Source: Sipunculus nudus (Eukaryota; Annelida; Sipuncula; Golfingiida; Sipunculidae). From it: DNA of 64,000 nt. The notes below the pieces were generated by a model that worked only from the letters and a program-made list of their open reading frames with translations, was not told where the DNA came from and searched no databases. Below are positions 1 to 12,210 of the stretch, in pieces (within the stretch, counting starts at the first letter, position 1; every line of letters starts with the position of its first letter). The stretch is from positions 38,943,473 to 39,007,472 of the forward strand of contig CM049319.1 of NCBI GenBank assembly GCA_026874595.1, read 5' to 3'. The position numbers and the translations under genes were made by a program.

Positions 1-234
1 CCCTTTGAGGGGGGACGCACCAAGCAGGGGATCATTTTCCTGCTTACAAAATAGAACAATAAAAATAAATTTTTATCTTCTTCATTAATATGCATAAAAA
101 TGCTATACTGTTCACATGTATAAATGTTACTGATCACTGGAATTAGATAAACATATCATGTTTTAATTGCTCATTGGCCTCATTGAAAAGCATTGATGAA
201 TGAGCTCTCCTGTTGAAATATATTGAAATAAACA
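1..234. other. Left-edge intronic sequence, nothing recognised
   Basis: AT-rich sequence left of the first repeat terminus. No exon, repeat terminus or RNA gene was recognised. It probably belongs to the LIN9 intron that follows exon 8. Confidence 0.4.
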
Positions 235-1995
235 AGGCCTACAGGCCTAATGCGAACCTGCACATTGGGAAATACACCAGGTATGATGCTTCAATGCTGG
301 ACCATTACTTATTATGTATATGAACAATGCAAGTACTAAACATTTTGAACAAGAAACATTACACAAACATCACTGCTGAAATTCTGGCATCAGTGCACAC
401 AACACAAAAATGATTGTAGCTGGCACCACCAGTCTTGTATACAACAAAGCTATCAGATATATATACATATGCCCAATTTCAGACTGATATATCAAACCAC
501 TCCTGAGAAATAAGCAGGGACACACACTGTGCAAAAATTATTGTAGGTGGCACCACCTCTCTTGTATACGACAAAGCTATTGGATATGTATAAATATGCC
601 CACTTTCAGCCTGATATATCAATTCCTCTGTATAAAAAGCAGGCACATACACTGTGCAAAAGTCATTTTACGTGGCGACACCTGTCTTGTGAACGAGAAT
701 GCCATCACAGACACATAGACAGGTAAAATATCAGGCCAATACATCAAACTTTCCTAAGTCTAATGCATAGGGCTGACCAGGCTTAGGTGAGAAAGGCAGT
801 TGCCCCGAGTGAACTGTGACAAATTGCTAGCTCAGGCTACTGCACTGAGTGAACTCATGACCTGCACCTGGCTAGACTGAGTGAACTTCTGACCTGTACC
901 TGGCTGCACTGAGTGAACTCTTGACCTGTTGCATAATCTGACACAGGTGGCAGTCTGCAAAAGCTATAAATAGATCCAGGCTGAACGTTGGTGCCAAATC
1001 TGATGCAGTGGGCAGTCTGCCAATGCTATAAATAGAATACAGCTACTGCACTGAGTGAACTGCTGACCTATACCTGACTTAACTCAGTGAACTCTTGCCC
1101 TGTTGCCTAATCTGATACAGTTGGGAGTCTGCCAAAGCTATAAATAGAACCAGACTGACCTTTGGCCTGTTGCCAAATCTAAAATAGTAGCCACAACATT
1201 GCATAAGCTCACAGACTGGCTCCACATGCAGCCCTGAGGGGCATGACATACATGAGGTGATCAAATGATACTCATGAGGTGATCACATGCTACCTATGGG
1301 GTGATCACATGGTGCCCATGAGGTGTTCACATGTCAACCATGAGTTGATCACATGCCTTGTGCTTGGCTGCACTGATTGAACTCTTGACCTATACCTGGC
1401 TGCACTGAATGAACTCTTGATCTGTTGCAAAATCTGAAACAGTTGGCAGTTTCTCAACCTATTTAAACAGACACAATCTTGGCCTGTTGGTAAATCTGTT
1501 TACACATACTGAAAGAATTTGGCTAAAATGCTTTTTTTTACAAGCTAACATATTCATAAACTTTTTATCAAAATATCTAGAATAATAAAAGATGGAGTCG
1601 TTTCATTGTTAATGGTCCAATAATTCTGCCAAAAATCATTCAAGTAAACTTGAACAAAGGCCACCTAAGAATAATTTTTGTGCAATGTTACAGAAGTTAT
1701 AATTGAAACAATAATTTTGTAGAAGAACACTATTGCAGTCCTCAGTTTGAAATAGACATAATAATGGCCATAACACCAACTTAGGCTTTTCATGACTCAA
1801 CCAAAAATCAACAAACTCAATATATTCTGAAATGATTGAAAGAACCATGTCCTTGATTAATTCTTTTGAAAAATTGAACAATTCAACTTGACATTTTCAT
1901 CATAAACATTTTAAACTGAAAGTGGCTGAAATTATGAGGTTTTTGCCCATAAAAAACAGGTCAATGTAGTCGGCACCACGAAAACTGCAACTTCT
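235..1995 (+). repeat. Family D element, 5' portion
   Basis: The 5' end carries the palindrome AGGCCTACAGGCCT at 235-248 and the arm GCGAACCTG at 252-260, as in the full copy at 20013-23414. The body has modules centred on GGTGGCACCACC-like boxes (about 420-690), then tracts built on CTGAGTGAACTCTTGACCTG (about 830-1110) and on ATGAGGTGATCACATG (about 1250-1360). The family sequence stops near 1995 where a family B fragment begins. No convincing ORF is present. Confidence 0.75.
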
Positions 1996-2715
1996 AGGAT
2001 GTATAAATCTGCTTATTTCAGGTGGAAAAGTCAAACCACTGTAGAGATATGAGTGATTTTATCCCAAGGCAGATGAACAGATGGACGCTGTGGGAAAATG
2101 GTTGCAGGTGGCACCACCAGTTTGTGTATGATAAAGAGCTATGTGAGATCTATACACATGCAAAATTTTGGCCCAATCGGTCAAACATTTACCGAGAAAT
2201 GAGCTGGGATTTCTGCAGCATAAACGTGAATGAAGGTGGCGCCACCTGTCATAAAATCAAGAAAGCTGTCTAGGATGTTTTAACCTGCAAAATTTCAGGT
2301 AGGTAAGTCCTACCACTGCCGAGATATGAGTGATTTTATCCCAAGGCAGATAAACAGATGGACGCTGTGCAAAAATGGTTGCAGGTCACACCAACATTTT
2401 TAGTGTATGTTATAAAGCTTTCCAAGGGCTACATTTGTGCAAAATCTTTAACCTTATCGGTCAAACGGTTCCCAAGATATTTGGGTTTATGTGTGGAAAC
2501 AGATGCACAAATGGATGCTGGGCAGAGAGGAAAGGTCAGAGGTCAACCAAAAAGGAGGGCGCAGCAGTTCACATGTGACCGATCATAATTCTGAATTTTA
2601 AAAAATTCTGCCCAGTAGTTATGGAGGAGTTCTCCAGAAACCTATGCGGCAATGGCGGCAGTGTCGGCGTCCGACTGAAAACATAGTATCTGCAAAACTT
2701 TTTTTGGCAGATACA
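1996..2715 (+). repeat. Family B element, 3' fragment nested in family D
   Basis: This stretch matches the body and 3' end of the full family B copy at 11054-12206. It has an exact GGTGGCGCCACC box at 2235-2246. The 3' end is a hairpin at 2687-2714 with arms TATCTGC and GCAGATA, closing with GCAGATACA. The 5' arm is missing, so it is truncated or was joined by rearrangement. Confidence 0.7.
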
Positions 2716-4898
2716 ATGATTGTAGCTGGCACCTCCAGTCTTATATACAACGAAGAGATAAATACATATGCCCAATGTCAGACTGATATGTCAAACCCCT
2801 CCTGTGAAATAAGCAGGGACATACACTGTGGAAAAATTATTGTAGTTAGCGCCACCAGTCTTGTACACTATAAAGCTGCCCGATATGTATAAACATGCCC
2901 AATTTTAGGCTGATGTATCAAATTCCTCTGTAGTAATAAGCAGGCACATACAATGGAAAAATCACTGTAGGTGGCACTACCTGTCTTGTAAATGAGAATA
3001 CCATCAAAGACGCATAGACAGGTCAAAATATCAGTCTAATACATCAAACTTCCCCAGAGTTTGATGCACTGGGCTGACAAGGCTTAGGTGGGTGTGGCAG
3101 TTGCCCCCGAGTGACCTGTGACAAACTGCTGCCTCAAGCTACTGCACTCTTGACCTGCACCTGGCTAGACTGAGTGAACTTTTGACCTGTACCTGGCTGC
3201 ACTGAGTGAACTCTTGACCTGTTGCATAATCTGACACAGTTGACAGTCTGCCAAAGCTATAAATAGAATGCAGCTACTGAACTGAGTGAACTCTTGACCT
3301 ATACCTGGCTCCAATTTAACCAATCCTGGCACTGTGCCAAAACTATTTATAGAGCTGACATCATCTTGGCTTATGGCCAACATCAAGGCACTGGCAATCT
3401 GCCAATGGTAAACCAAGTGCTGCCATCTGTACACAAAAGTAGTTCCTACTTGAAATAATTTTGAAATTTATTTTCCCTATATAAAATGCTTTTCAGCTGA
3501 CTTTTTATAAAAAAGAAATCAGGAATATATAAAATTATTACGGATGCACACTGAATGCAAAATTAAAATACAGATATATCTCACTGATGGCAAATTCTTG
3601 AATTAAGTTGAGTAGGGATACCAATAATTTATAATCCACATACAGTTGTCTATATATAGCCACTGAAAGCTAAATATCCATGATTGTAACATTACCTGGT
3701 ATGATGAATAACTTAAATCATAAATCTAAATTTTTTAAAAGCTTTTAAAAAAACTTTCTTTTCAATATTAACCAAAGATAACCTGAAATCTAAATGTCTA
3801 GTGGCATGATGTAATAGATGCTGGTAAACTGGTGCCAAGCTAGATGTAACAGCATCACACAGCTAACATATATGGTAAAATGACTCAATTCAATCTCCAT
3901 AATTCAGCCAAAAATCATTCATGTGGAGCCATTAATGACAATTATTATAAGAATTATTGTAGGGATTATTCTTGTAAAATATTTAACAAACTGGCTTCAC
4001 TGGCATAATCCGAACAACATTTCACAGGTTTATAAATAGTATAGGAAGATAAAGTAAACTGGCTAAGTTCAGCTTCCTGTAACTCAGCCAAAAAGCACTG
4101 AACCAAAACCATTTGAACAAACTTGAATTATCAACATCTGAGGATAATTAATGTGGTTTTTGAGAAGATCTTTGTAGCCACTGAGCTAAAATGGGCTGTT
4201 ATAGCATAGGACTAAATTCAGCTTCCCATAACTCAGCCAAAAGTCACTGAAAAGAGACCATTTGAACAAACTTTAGAAGGCACTACCCTAGGATCATTTC
4301 TGTGAGATATTAAACATTTTGGCCATATGGTTTCAGAGAAGAAGTTTTTTGTAGCCCTCAATGTGATACAGGCACTGATGACCCCGTACAAAAAAGGCTG
4401 ATACAGGTGGCACCACCAATACCTCAATTTCAGATATGACCTATGTGACCAACATTGGCATAAAATTTGGTGATGATAGCTCCAGCCGTTTCTGAAATTT
4501 CAATTTTAATATGCTTTTTTGCACAGTTAACAAAGTTCAACCTCCTGTAACTTGGCCAAAAATCTCCGAACTGGAACCATTTGAACAAACTTGAGAAAGA
4601 TTGTTCCAGGGATCATTTCTGTGAAATATTGGACATTTTGGCTGAACAGTCTCGGAGAAGATTTTTACAGTTTTTTTTAGCTTTTCCCCTATTAAATCTA
4701 AGAAAATGCAGTTAGAAAAAATATAAACAAAATCCGATATAGTTTTAAGGATGACTGATTATTTGCAAAAAATTTGGTCATGCTAGCTCCTGCCGTTTTT
4801 GAGATAGCTATGGTTAACATACAGACGACGCATGACGTACAACGCATGACACACGACGCATGCTGCCGCACCATTGCATAAGCTCACAGGTTTGCTAA
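2716..4898 (+). repeat. Family D element, second partial copy with 3' end
   Basis: Sequence from 2716 repeats the modules already seen at 409-1500, then runs through tracts of the type 'aactcggccaaaaatcac' to the family 3' end CACAGGTTTGCTAA at 4885-4898. With 235-1995 and the inserted family B piece it forms a rearranged composite. It is not coding. Confidence 0.7.
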
Positions 4899-5241
4899 AA
4901 AATAAACAAAATTTCATGCTTAAAACACTTCTGCTTATGCATACATGGCAAAATAAGCCTGATCTCCAATTCTGCTGAGGCAGGAAAATAATGAACAAAT
5001 GTTTGTATAAGATCCTCATTTTTTTATCACATCTATTTTCTTTATTAAAGTTTATATTTCTATACATTTCCATTATAACATATATATCTGAATATAAAAT
5101 TTGATTCATAATTATAAATTGCATCATCATTAATCTCAATCTTGTCAGATAACACTACATTATGCACACAAATGAATTTATTTTTTTACCACAAAAATAT
5201 ATCTTTTAAATTTGCAAACTTATAAATATATAAAAATAACA
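4899..5241. other. Intron sequence, nothing recognised
   Basis: AT-rich sequence between two repeats. A minus-strand open frame at 4783-5139 has no recognisable protein features. Confidence 0.4.
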
Positions 5242-7023
5242 CCGTAAAAAAACGCATATACGTCGAGAAATTTGTTCCCAAAAAATTAATCCAAGAAAGG
5301 GGAGTTGACTTATGTGCGGGTCTAAGCCTGAGAGGCAAACATCTGCACAAACTTAGTCAAACTGACGACCTGAATGTCTTAACTGATCGTAAACTAGATA
5401 TCCGTTTCCGGTGAAGTCAGGTACACAAGTCCCCCTTTTGGTCCAAAAAATACAGTTTAATAAGGTTTCCGAATATTTTTTTTTTTCAAATTTTGACCAT
5501 TTACACTGTTCTTTCATTTGGATAATGCAGTATATTAAAATGTTTGCAATTTACATGGTTGATGACAACCAGGAAATGACCCGCATCTAGCTATAATGAG
5601 CTTCATTCACGGGCGATTAAGTACTAGTGCAAGAGCCACGGGTATTGCGTAATCAGTTGGGATTTTATCCAGGGCATCGGCCCCTGTGTATTTGACATCC
5701 AATTATGTTACAGTATTTCCCCACAAAATCATTTGGTGCTTGCGTAAGTTTGCAAACACGTAAACGGTAAAAGCCTGTGGGCCGTGGTATCTGAACTACA
5801 GACAGGTGACAAATAGCTGATTACAGCATCGATTAGCGCTCACTCCGTAGGGGGATGGCTGCCTGTCCCAAGAAGCTCAAAACTAGGTCACGCTGTTCAC
5901 CTGTGTACTTACACGCGGGGGAAATTATCACTCCATTCGGAAGTTCCTACTTAAAAATCACCCCAAACAGTAGTGAATGACTGCGGCCCTGAGCAAAGCT
6001 CGGGAAAATAATAGACCAAAGTTCAACCTGACATCAATATCGCTATGAACAAACAAACACAAAACCTGCAAGACTTAGTCAAAATTAGTACTCCACAGAA
6101 TGAGAAATATATGATTCATTCAAGAAAACTTTCATCAAAAAGATAGGAAAACGGAGTTTGATCAAAGAATGACTGATGTGTTGTCCACGTGTTGCCCTGG
6201 CTTCTGTGCTCTCACTCTGCGGTTCGCTATGCTGGATACCTACGCTGCATATATGCAGTTATATCACATGTAATTGTTCATTAGTGCATCTGTTGAGGCA
6301 AGGAAGACTGGAGTTAATTAAAACTTGAATAAAACTGTCGTTTACGACCTTGTTTTTTCTCAGAATGTATAATAAAAATCTCTGATAATAAAATTACTGC
6401 CGTTGATCCACGGATATAACCATGCTGAGGACAGCTTACACTGTCACATGGCCTTTTCAAGCGACTCGCTTGGTCCCAACTTCGCACATTCTTTTCAATT
6501 TAGCTTATATAAAATGTAGAGAAGTCCGCGATCATCCTGTTTTAGTAACACGCTTAAATAGTCATGATTTTATTGATATCTGACACAAACAATCATTAGA
6601 AGTTTAAAATAAATGAGCAATGACGGAAAGTGTGAGAAATCCTTGGCTGTTCTATTATCGCGCACCTGCCGATTCTGGGTGTCAGACGATCTTCATTTCT
6701 GCAAAATACTTAAAAGTATCGACCTGTTATATTTATTAATCTTAGAGTCTTTATGATGCCCAATAACTTTAAAATAGATTGCACAACAAAACAAATGACA
6801 TTTTAACAGTTTAAAGAAAGTGGTATGAATGTCAAAAACGAGTGGCCAGTCATACAATTCACCTTTCCCCAGTGGCCTGTCACACTACTCTCGATGGTCA
6901 TCTTTGCTGCTTCAGACCTGTTTTGACCTCCAGAATGGCTTGAAAAACTTTTTCCTGATATTTACCCTGAAAAGTTATACTCGACTTATATGCCAGATTG
7001 ACTTATATGTGAGTTTTTTACGG
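5242..7023. mobile_element. DNA transposon-like element with CCGTAAAAAA terminal inverted repeats
   Basis: The left end begins CCGTAAAAAAACGCATATAC at 5242. The right end, read on the minus strand from 7023, begins CCGTAAAAAACTCACATATA, and both ends then contain a further AAGTCGAG or ACGTCGAG motif. The interior is unlike the surrounding repeats. No transposase was recognised, so it is probably non-autonomous. The flanks do not show a clean duplication. The superfamily is uncertain; a Tc1/mariner or pogo-type relative is possible. Confidence 0.6.
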
Positions 7024-7489
7024 TACTTGATTAAGATTTAACAATTTTAATTTTGCCTTCATTTATCCATAATTCGATTCATATTTTATAAATTTATGCA
7101 AACTGATGGGTTTAATTATTTTTTAATTTGTTAAAATCATTTAAATGAAAATTGATTTCTTTAATAATTTTACATTAAACAAAATATGGCATCTTCTGGA
7201 TTACTCCTTAAATAACTTTTTCAAGAAAAGTTTTGTATATTGGGGTGGAAACAGCATTACAATAAAGGAAATACAGTGCAAACAATAACAATTACTGCAG
7301 AACACCTGGTGGGGAGGGGGGATGCAGTTGATATGAGAATAACTGTACATCTTTCACAGCAGGGGATCTCCTCCAGTGTCCTGTAACAAATCAGGAAACT
7401 GGCATAGCTGACTTCCAGTGACCAGGAGTGGCCTACATGCATTTGGACAAAGCAACTGGATACAATAGAGCCTAAAGAAATTTTCATGT
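7024..7489. other. Intron sequence, nothing recognised
   Basis: A minus-strand frame at 7257-7487 was compared with the next expected part of LIN9 and does not match. No repeat terminus was seen. Confidence 0.35.
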
Positions 7490-7911
7490 TAAGTCAGTAA
7501 AATTTTTCTTGATTTTTTACATAGTCCATTATGTTCAGGCCCATTACTTAAAGAAATTACACTTCACAGACTTAATTTATGGCATGTATAAGAAATATAT
7601 ATGAGAATACTTCTTGAAAATATTAAGAAAAATAGATAAGTGGTTTTGATATTAGGCAGTCCTGAAGCCTGATAAAGGGTTTTTAATGGAGTTTAAGAGG
7701 TTTTTCCTACTTTTCTCTAAGGAACAAAGTCGCAGTGACCCAGTTTTAGGTTTGTTAGGAGATTTTGGGGACATCAAACAGTATGCCGAATTTTGGATTT
7801 GTGGGTCTAACTGTTTCAAAATGTGCCAGTCTAACGGACGGAAAGATGGACGACAGACAATGGACCGAAACTATAGCTCAAATTACTTTAAGTCAGCTGA
7901 GCTAAAATGAA
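7490..7911 (+). repeat. Family A element, 3' fragment
   Basis: It matches the 3' half of family A ('gcattatgtttgggcccataac' and 'gttttgatattaggcagtcctgaagtgt' tracts). It ends with a short GACGG-type run and the terminal motif GTCAGCTGAGCTA at about 7896-7908. The 5' part is missing. Confidence 0.65.
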
Positions 7912-7914
7912 ATA

Positions 7915-8067
7915 AGCAAAATCTGATAAGAGTTTTTTAGAGGACTATTTTTTTGCATAAAATATGATGATGCTAGTTCCTGCCATTTTTGAGATAGTAT
8001 GGGTTAATGTACAGACGACAGCCAACAGAGGATGCCACACCATCACATAACCTCACAGGTTTGCTAA
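7915..8067 (+). repeat. Family D element, 3' end fragment
   Basis: This is a short 3' end of family D, with the tract 'atgctagttcctgccatttttgagata' and the terminus CACAGGTTTGCTAA ending near 8067. It directly follows the family A 3' end. Confidence 0.6.
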
Positions 8068-8850
8068 AAAACATATCAAGTGGGACACCAAGGGAAGGAC
8101 CGCAGTTCCCGCCTTGTCAAGTTGCCTCTTACGACATGCACAGACATTTAAAGTAATTAACACCTCAAAGCCAGCCATAACTTAATTTGTCTGGGGATAG
8201 AATTATTTTCTGGTCTATGGCTAAAAATCACAAACTTTGACCCTTCTGACCAAAACGTGGTCAAACGTTCCAGTTCAAGTCAACTCAGCCCTGCTAGACT
8301 GTTACCCTGTGCACTGACTGACCTACCCTACCCTCGGGGTATGACAAAAACAGCATATAAAGGTAGCTGGGCCACCTACATCTCTGCTTGAGATCAACCT
8401 CCCATGTGACAAGCATGCTTACAGTGACTGTTTCTATACAACTTAAAAACATAGCAAGTTATCTCCCTATATACTATGGACAGGTCTGGACAGAATATGG
8501 ATAAATGTTTAACTTTGTTCAAACATAATTGCAACATGTAATTTAATTTTTCATTTTTTTTAAATTAACTTTCAAACAAATACAAACTTTTTACAAATAA
8601 CTTGGTATGGGAATGACCCATTAATACGCCAATTATCAAGAAAACAACCATTTTGAGATTTTCAACTGTGATAATACCTAAAGATTTCCCAGGTTATCCT
8701 ACATGATATGATTTAAGGAGTGAACAGTTGGCTAGAGAGATCAATTGACAATAAACAGATAACAAGAGTCAAGCTGAGCTGAAATATGTTTGATTCTGTG
8801 TACATCCTCTAAATATAACAAGGTATGTTCTTTATAAAAACTGAACTTAC
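8068..8850. other. LIN9 intron 8, nothing recognised
   Basis: No exon, RNA gene or repeat terminus was recognised between the family D fragment and exon 8. Confidence 0.4.
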
Positions 8851-8967
8851 AAGCTCTGGCGAGCCAATGTTGGGGACAAAGCGTGGGGAACTGAACACTG
8901 GAGCTCTGTTGGGGCGGTGCTTAGCTTGAAACGTCGACAGAGGCATGGTCTCCTGGGGCTCATTACT
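8851..8967 (-). CDS. LIN9: LIN9 exon 8 (coding, internal)
   Basis: On the minus strand an acceptor (ctgtttcag) precedes 8967 and a donor (GTAAGT) follows 8851. The exon is 117 nt, phase 0 at both ends, codons 256-294. It begins SNEPQETMPLSTFQAKHRPN, which from memory closely matches the vertebrate LIN9 stretch after the Tudor-like region (SNEPHETMP...). Exon 7 ends EVL in phase 0, so the junction reads EVL-SNEP as in the family. The following exons, expected to carry the coiled-coil region that binds LIN52 and MYB proteins, were not found to the left. The gene is therefore partial in this window. Confidence 0.93.
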
Positions 8968-9407
8968 CTGAAACAGTTTTATATATTTATAGCAAGTCAC
9001 CTCTTGTTAGTTCAAATAGTGTATAAAATATGATATACTTAGTTTTATGAATATTGATATGTAATTGACATATAACTGACAATAAACTGACAGTATGTGA
9101 CAAAACATTCACTGTCAGTGTCAAAAGGCATGGTACAAGATATAATATAAATCCTGATTTTAAAGCAAAATATCCATTATGGTTACAATTTGTGCCCTGT
9201 TAAGTATCACACTGACAGATGTAGAGATCTCAACAAGACAGGTCTCGAGAAGAGACCCAATGGTCATACATTCACTCTGTGCAAAAAGTACATGATAGTG
9301 GGAAACAAGTTTACAATGAAATAATACAGTGAAACTGATGATACCACTTCAGATGTAATCCAGTATAAGTGGTGCAACCTATAGTTTAAATCTACATAAC
9401 AATCTGA
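8968..9407. other. LIN9 intron 7, proximal part
   Basis: No recognised gene. A possible decayed family A 5' terminus lies near 9250-9280 (agagacccaatggtcata). Confidence 0.35.
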
Positions 9408-10838
9408 ACAAGAGACCCATGGGTCACATCGCTCAGCTGAATTTTGGAAAATATTAGCAAATACAAAATATTCTTATTTCTTTTGGTTTATGTATATTAG
9501 CATTTCAAAAGCAAAGAGAAAATAGAGCTGCTAAAATCAAAATCTGTAGATTATAGAATAATGGACATAAGCTAAAATATATGCACTATGTAATAAACTT
9601 GTGGCCTGAAACCATTTTATGATGCACCAAGGGAAAAATGGGCCAACGGTTAGTGTTATATGAAAGTTACATTTCATAAACAAAGAATGTATGAAGAAAT
9701 TAAGTTTTCAATAGTTAAATATACGGCCATATGATTTAAAAATTATTCCCACAAAGTTTGACCAATATTTCTGATTTTAAAACTAAGTTTAATAGTATTA
9801 TTCACACCTAGGCCCAGCCAACTTTAAGAGAGACAAATGCTACAAAGTATTTATATCTTCTTAAATCTAGTCAATTAGCACTTACATTAGATCATAATAT
9901 TTTATCACATTTGAATGTTAGAATTCAATTCCTGAACATTTTTATCTTTAAAAAAATTAAAATTGTCCAAGTCTCATCAAAAAGAATTAATTTAACATTA
10001 AAATTATAAGATTCATCTTGTTTATGAGTCCTGTGTTTTGAAGGGGTCGGTGGGGAAGAAGTCTCTGTTGTTACTGCTGGTTGCTGAAAATGGGATTTTA
10101 TTCATCTTGTTTATAGTACAGGTCTGTCAACAGAATTGGGTGTGGTTGGGGGGGGGGGGAGAGAGAGAGACTCCCTGTGGTATTAACTGCAGACAGCCTG
10201 AATTAGCTCAACAAAGAGAGAGGGCTTGCAGGAGTGATGGGATTACATAACAACACCCTGGGCACAGAGAGCTATACTGAATGACCTTGAATGACCTACA
10301 GTGACCCCTAAGTGGGCTGCTTGACAATGTAAGGGAATACAACAAGAGCCTCCGCTAAAAATCAATAACTAGCCTAATTTTTTAGCTTTTATTTTAAAAT
10401 TAAAGATTTTAACAGTTATTATCCTTGTGTGTACATGCTGTGAATATAAAATCCACATTACATACTGGAAAAAAACGTGCCGTGGCCAAAGTTGGGCAAA
10501 TTTAAGGTACTCATTTTATATTTATGCTAATAACATGAAAAAATTGCAAAATTCAGATCTATTTTTTGGTGTACAAATGAATCTTGAATAAATGAAGTTA
10601 TATCCCTGAAAAAAAGTCTCTAGCTTCAAGAATTATTATGCTGAGTGAGTAAATATATTTCCTTATTTTTTTTCAAGTTGCATTATGTTTGGGCCCATAA
10701 GTTCAACAAATTATGCAATACTGACCTAATTTTTTGAATGTACATAGGAAATGTATGGAAGGATATGAATATTTACTATGATCAAATTTAGATCATAGGT
10801 TTTGATATTAGGCATTCCTGAAGTGTAAAACTGATTTT
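9408..10838 (+). repeat. Family A element, long copy lacking its 3' end
   Basis: It begins with the family A 5' signature: the palindrome GACCCATGGGTC followed by GCTCAGCTGA. It continues with the body seen at 39375-40035. It then passes through a conserved G-run (about 10148-10159, followed by an AG run) and the 'gtggccaaagttgggcaaa' tract. It is cut off at about 10838 where the next family A copy starts. Not coding. Confidence 0.7.
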
Positions 10839-11053
10839 AACAAGTGACCCATGGGTCATGACGCTCAGCTGACTGGGAAGAGATTCGCAAAAGGAAATTT
10901 TATCATTAGAATGGTAGTATATACCCATTCAACTGAAGCATCAAACAGATTAACCAACAGGCCGAGATTTAGTCTGTATTTATATATCTCAAAAATAGAG
11001 AAAAATGTGTAAACTTTTAAAACTAGAATACGGGTAACCGACAAGTGACTACA

Positions 11054-12206
11054 TGTATCTGCCAAAATCGGATAGTGAGGCATGGATTGAGTGGCAAGGG
11101 GAAATAGAGTGAGGTATGTTGCATATTAGCATGGATGTCTGCAGCCTAAATGTGTATGTAGGTTGTGCCACCTACCACAAATCCAGAAATCTGTCCAAGT
11201 TGTATACACCTGCAAAATTTTAGGCAGAAAAGTCAAACCACTACATGTATATGAGCGATTTTTGCCCATGGCAGACAAACAGACAAACACTGTGCAAAAA
11301 TCTTTGCAAAAATCTTTGCAGGTAACCCCTCCAGTTTTGTGTATGATAAAGACCTATGTGAGATCTAAACACATGCACAATTTTGGCCCAATCGGTCAAA
11401 TGGTTCCTGAGATATGAGCTTGGATGTGTGCAGCGTTAACTAGAATGTAGGTGGCGCCACCTGTCATAAAATCAAGAAAGCTGTCCACGATGTATAAACC
11501 TGCAAAATTTTAGGCAGTCATGTCGAACCACTACAGAGAAATGAGTGATTTTAGGCCACGGCAGACTAACAGACAGACGCTGTGCAAACATTGTTACAGG
11601 TGGCGCCACCATTTTTTGTGTATCTTACAGAGCTATCAAAGGGCTACATTTGTATAAATTTTATTTCCTGATCGGTCAAACGGTTCCCAAGATATAAGCT
11701 TGGATGTCATCAGCGTGAACGTGAACGTAGGTGGTGCCACCTGTCATAAAATCAAGAAAGCTATCCTGGATGTATACGCATGACGAATTTCAGGTGAATT
11801 AGTCAATTCACTGCAGAGATATGAGTGATTTTAACCCAAGGCAGATGAACAGATGGACACTGTGCAAACATGGTTACAGGTGGCGCCACCATTTTTTGTG
11901 TATGTTATAAAGCAATCCAAGAGCTACATTTGTATCAATTTTATTTCCTGATCGGTCAAACGGTTCCCGAGATATGAGGGTTTATGAGTGGAAACAGACC
12001 CACAAATGGACACTGGATAGAGAGGAAAGGTCAGAGGTCAACGCAAATTGGTTAGGCACCAGTTCACATGTGACCCAATAATAGGTGTAAGTTTGGGAAA
12101 AATCGGTCCATTAGTCTCCGAGGAGCTCTCTGGAAACGAACGCCGCCGCGGTGGAGGAACTCGGTCAAAAACATAGTATTTGCAAAACTTCGTTTTGGCA
12201 GATACA
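11054..12206 (+). mobile_element. Family B element, full-length, Helentron/HINE-like
   Basis: The 5' arm TGTATCTGCCAAAA (11054-11067) is the exact inverse complement of the 3' end TTTTGGCAGATACA (12193-12206). The 3' end also forms a hairpin with TATTTGC at 12177-12183, one mismatch from the family arm. Three exact GGTGGCGCCACC boxes lie inside (11450, 11599, 11879). There is no coding capacity, so it is non-autonomous. The arm plus hairpin layout is what I recall for Helentron-associated elements; that class call is inference. Confidence 0.7.
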
Positions 12207-12210
12207 AAAA

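Noticed and set aside
7257-7487. Minus-strand open frame considered as the next LIN9 exon
   Set aside because: The peptide does not resemble the expected LIN9 region after exon 8 and has no matching splice phase.
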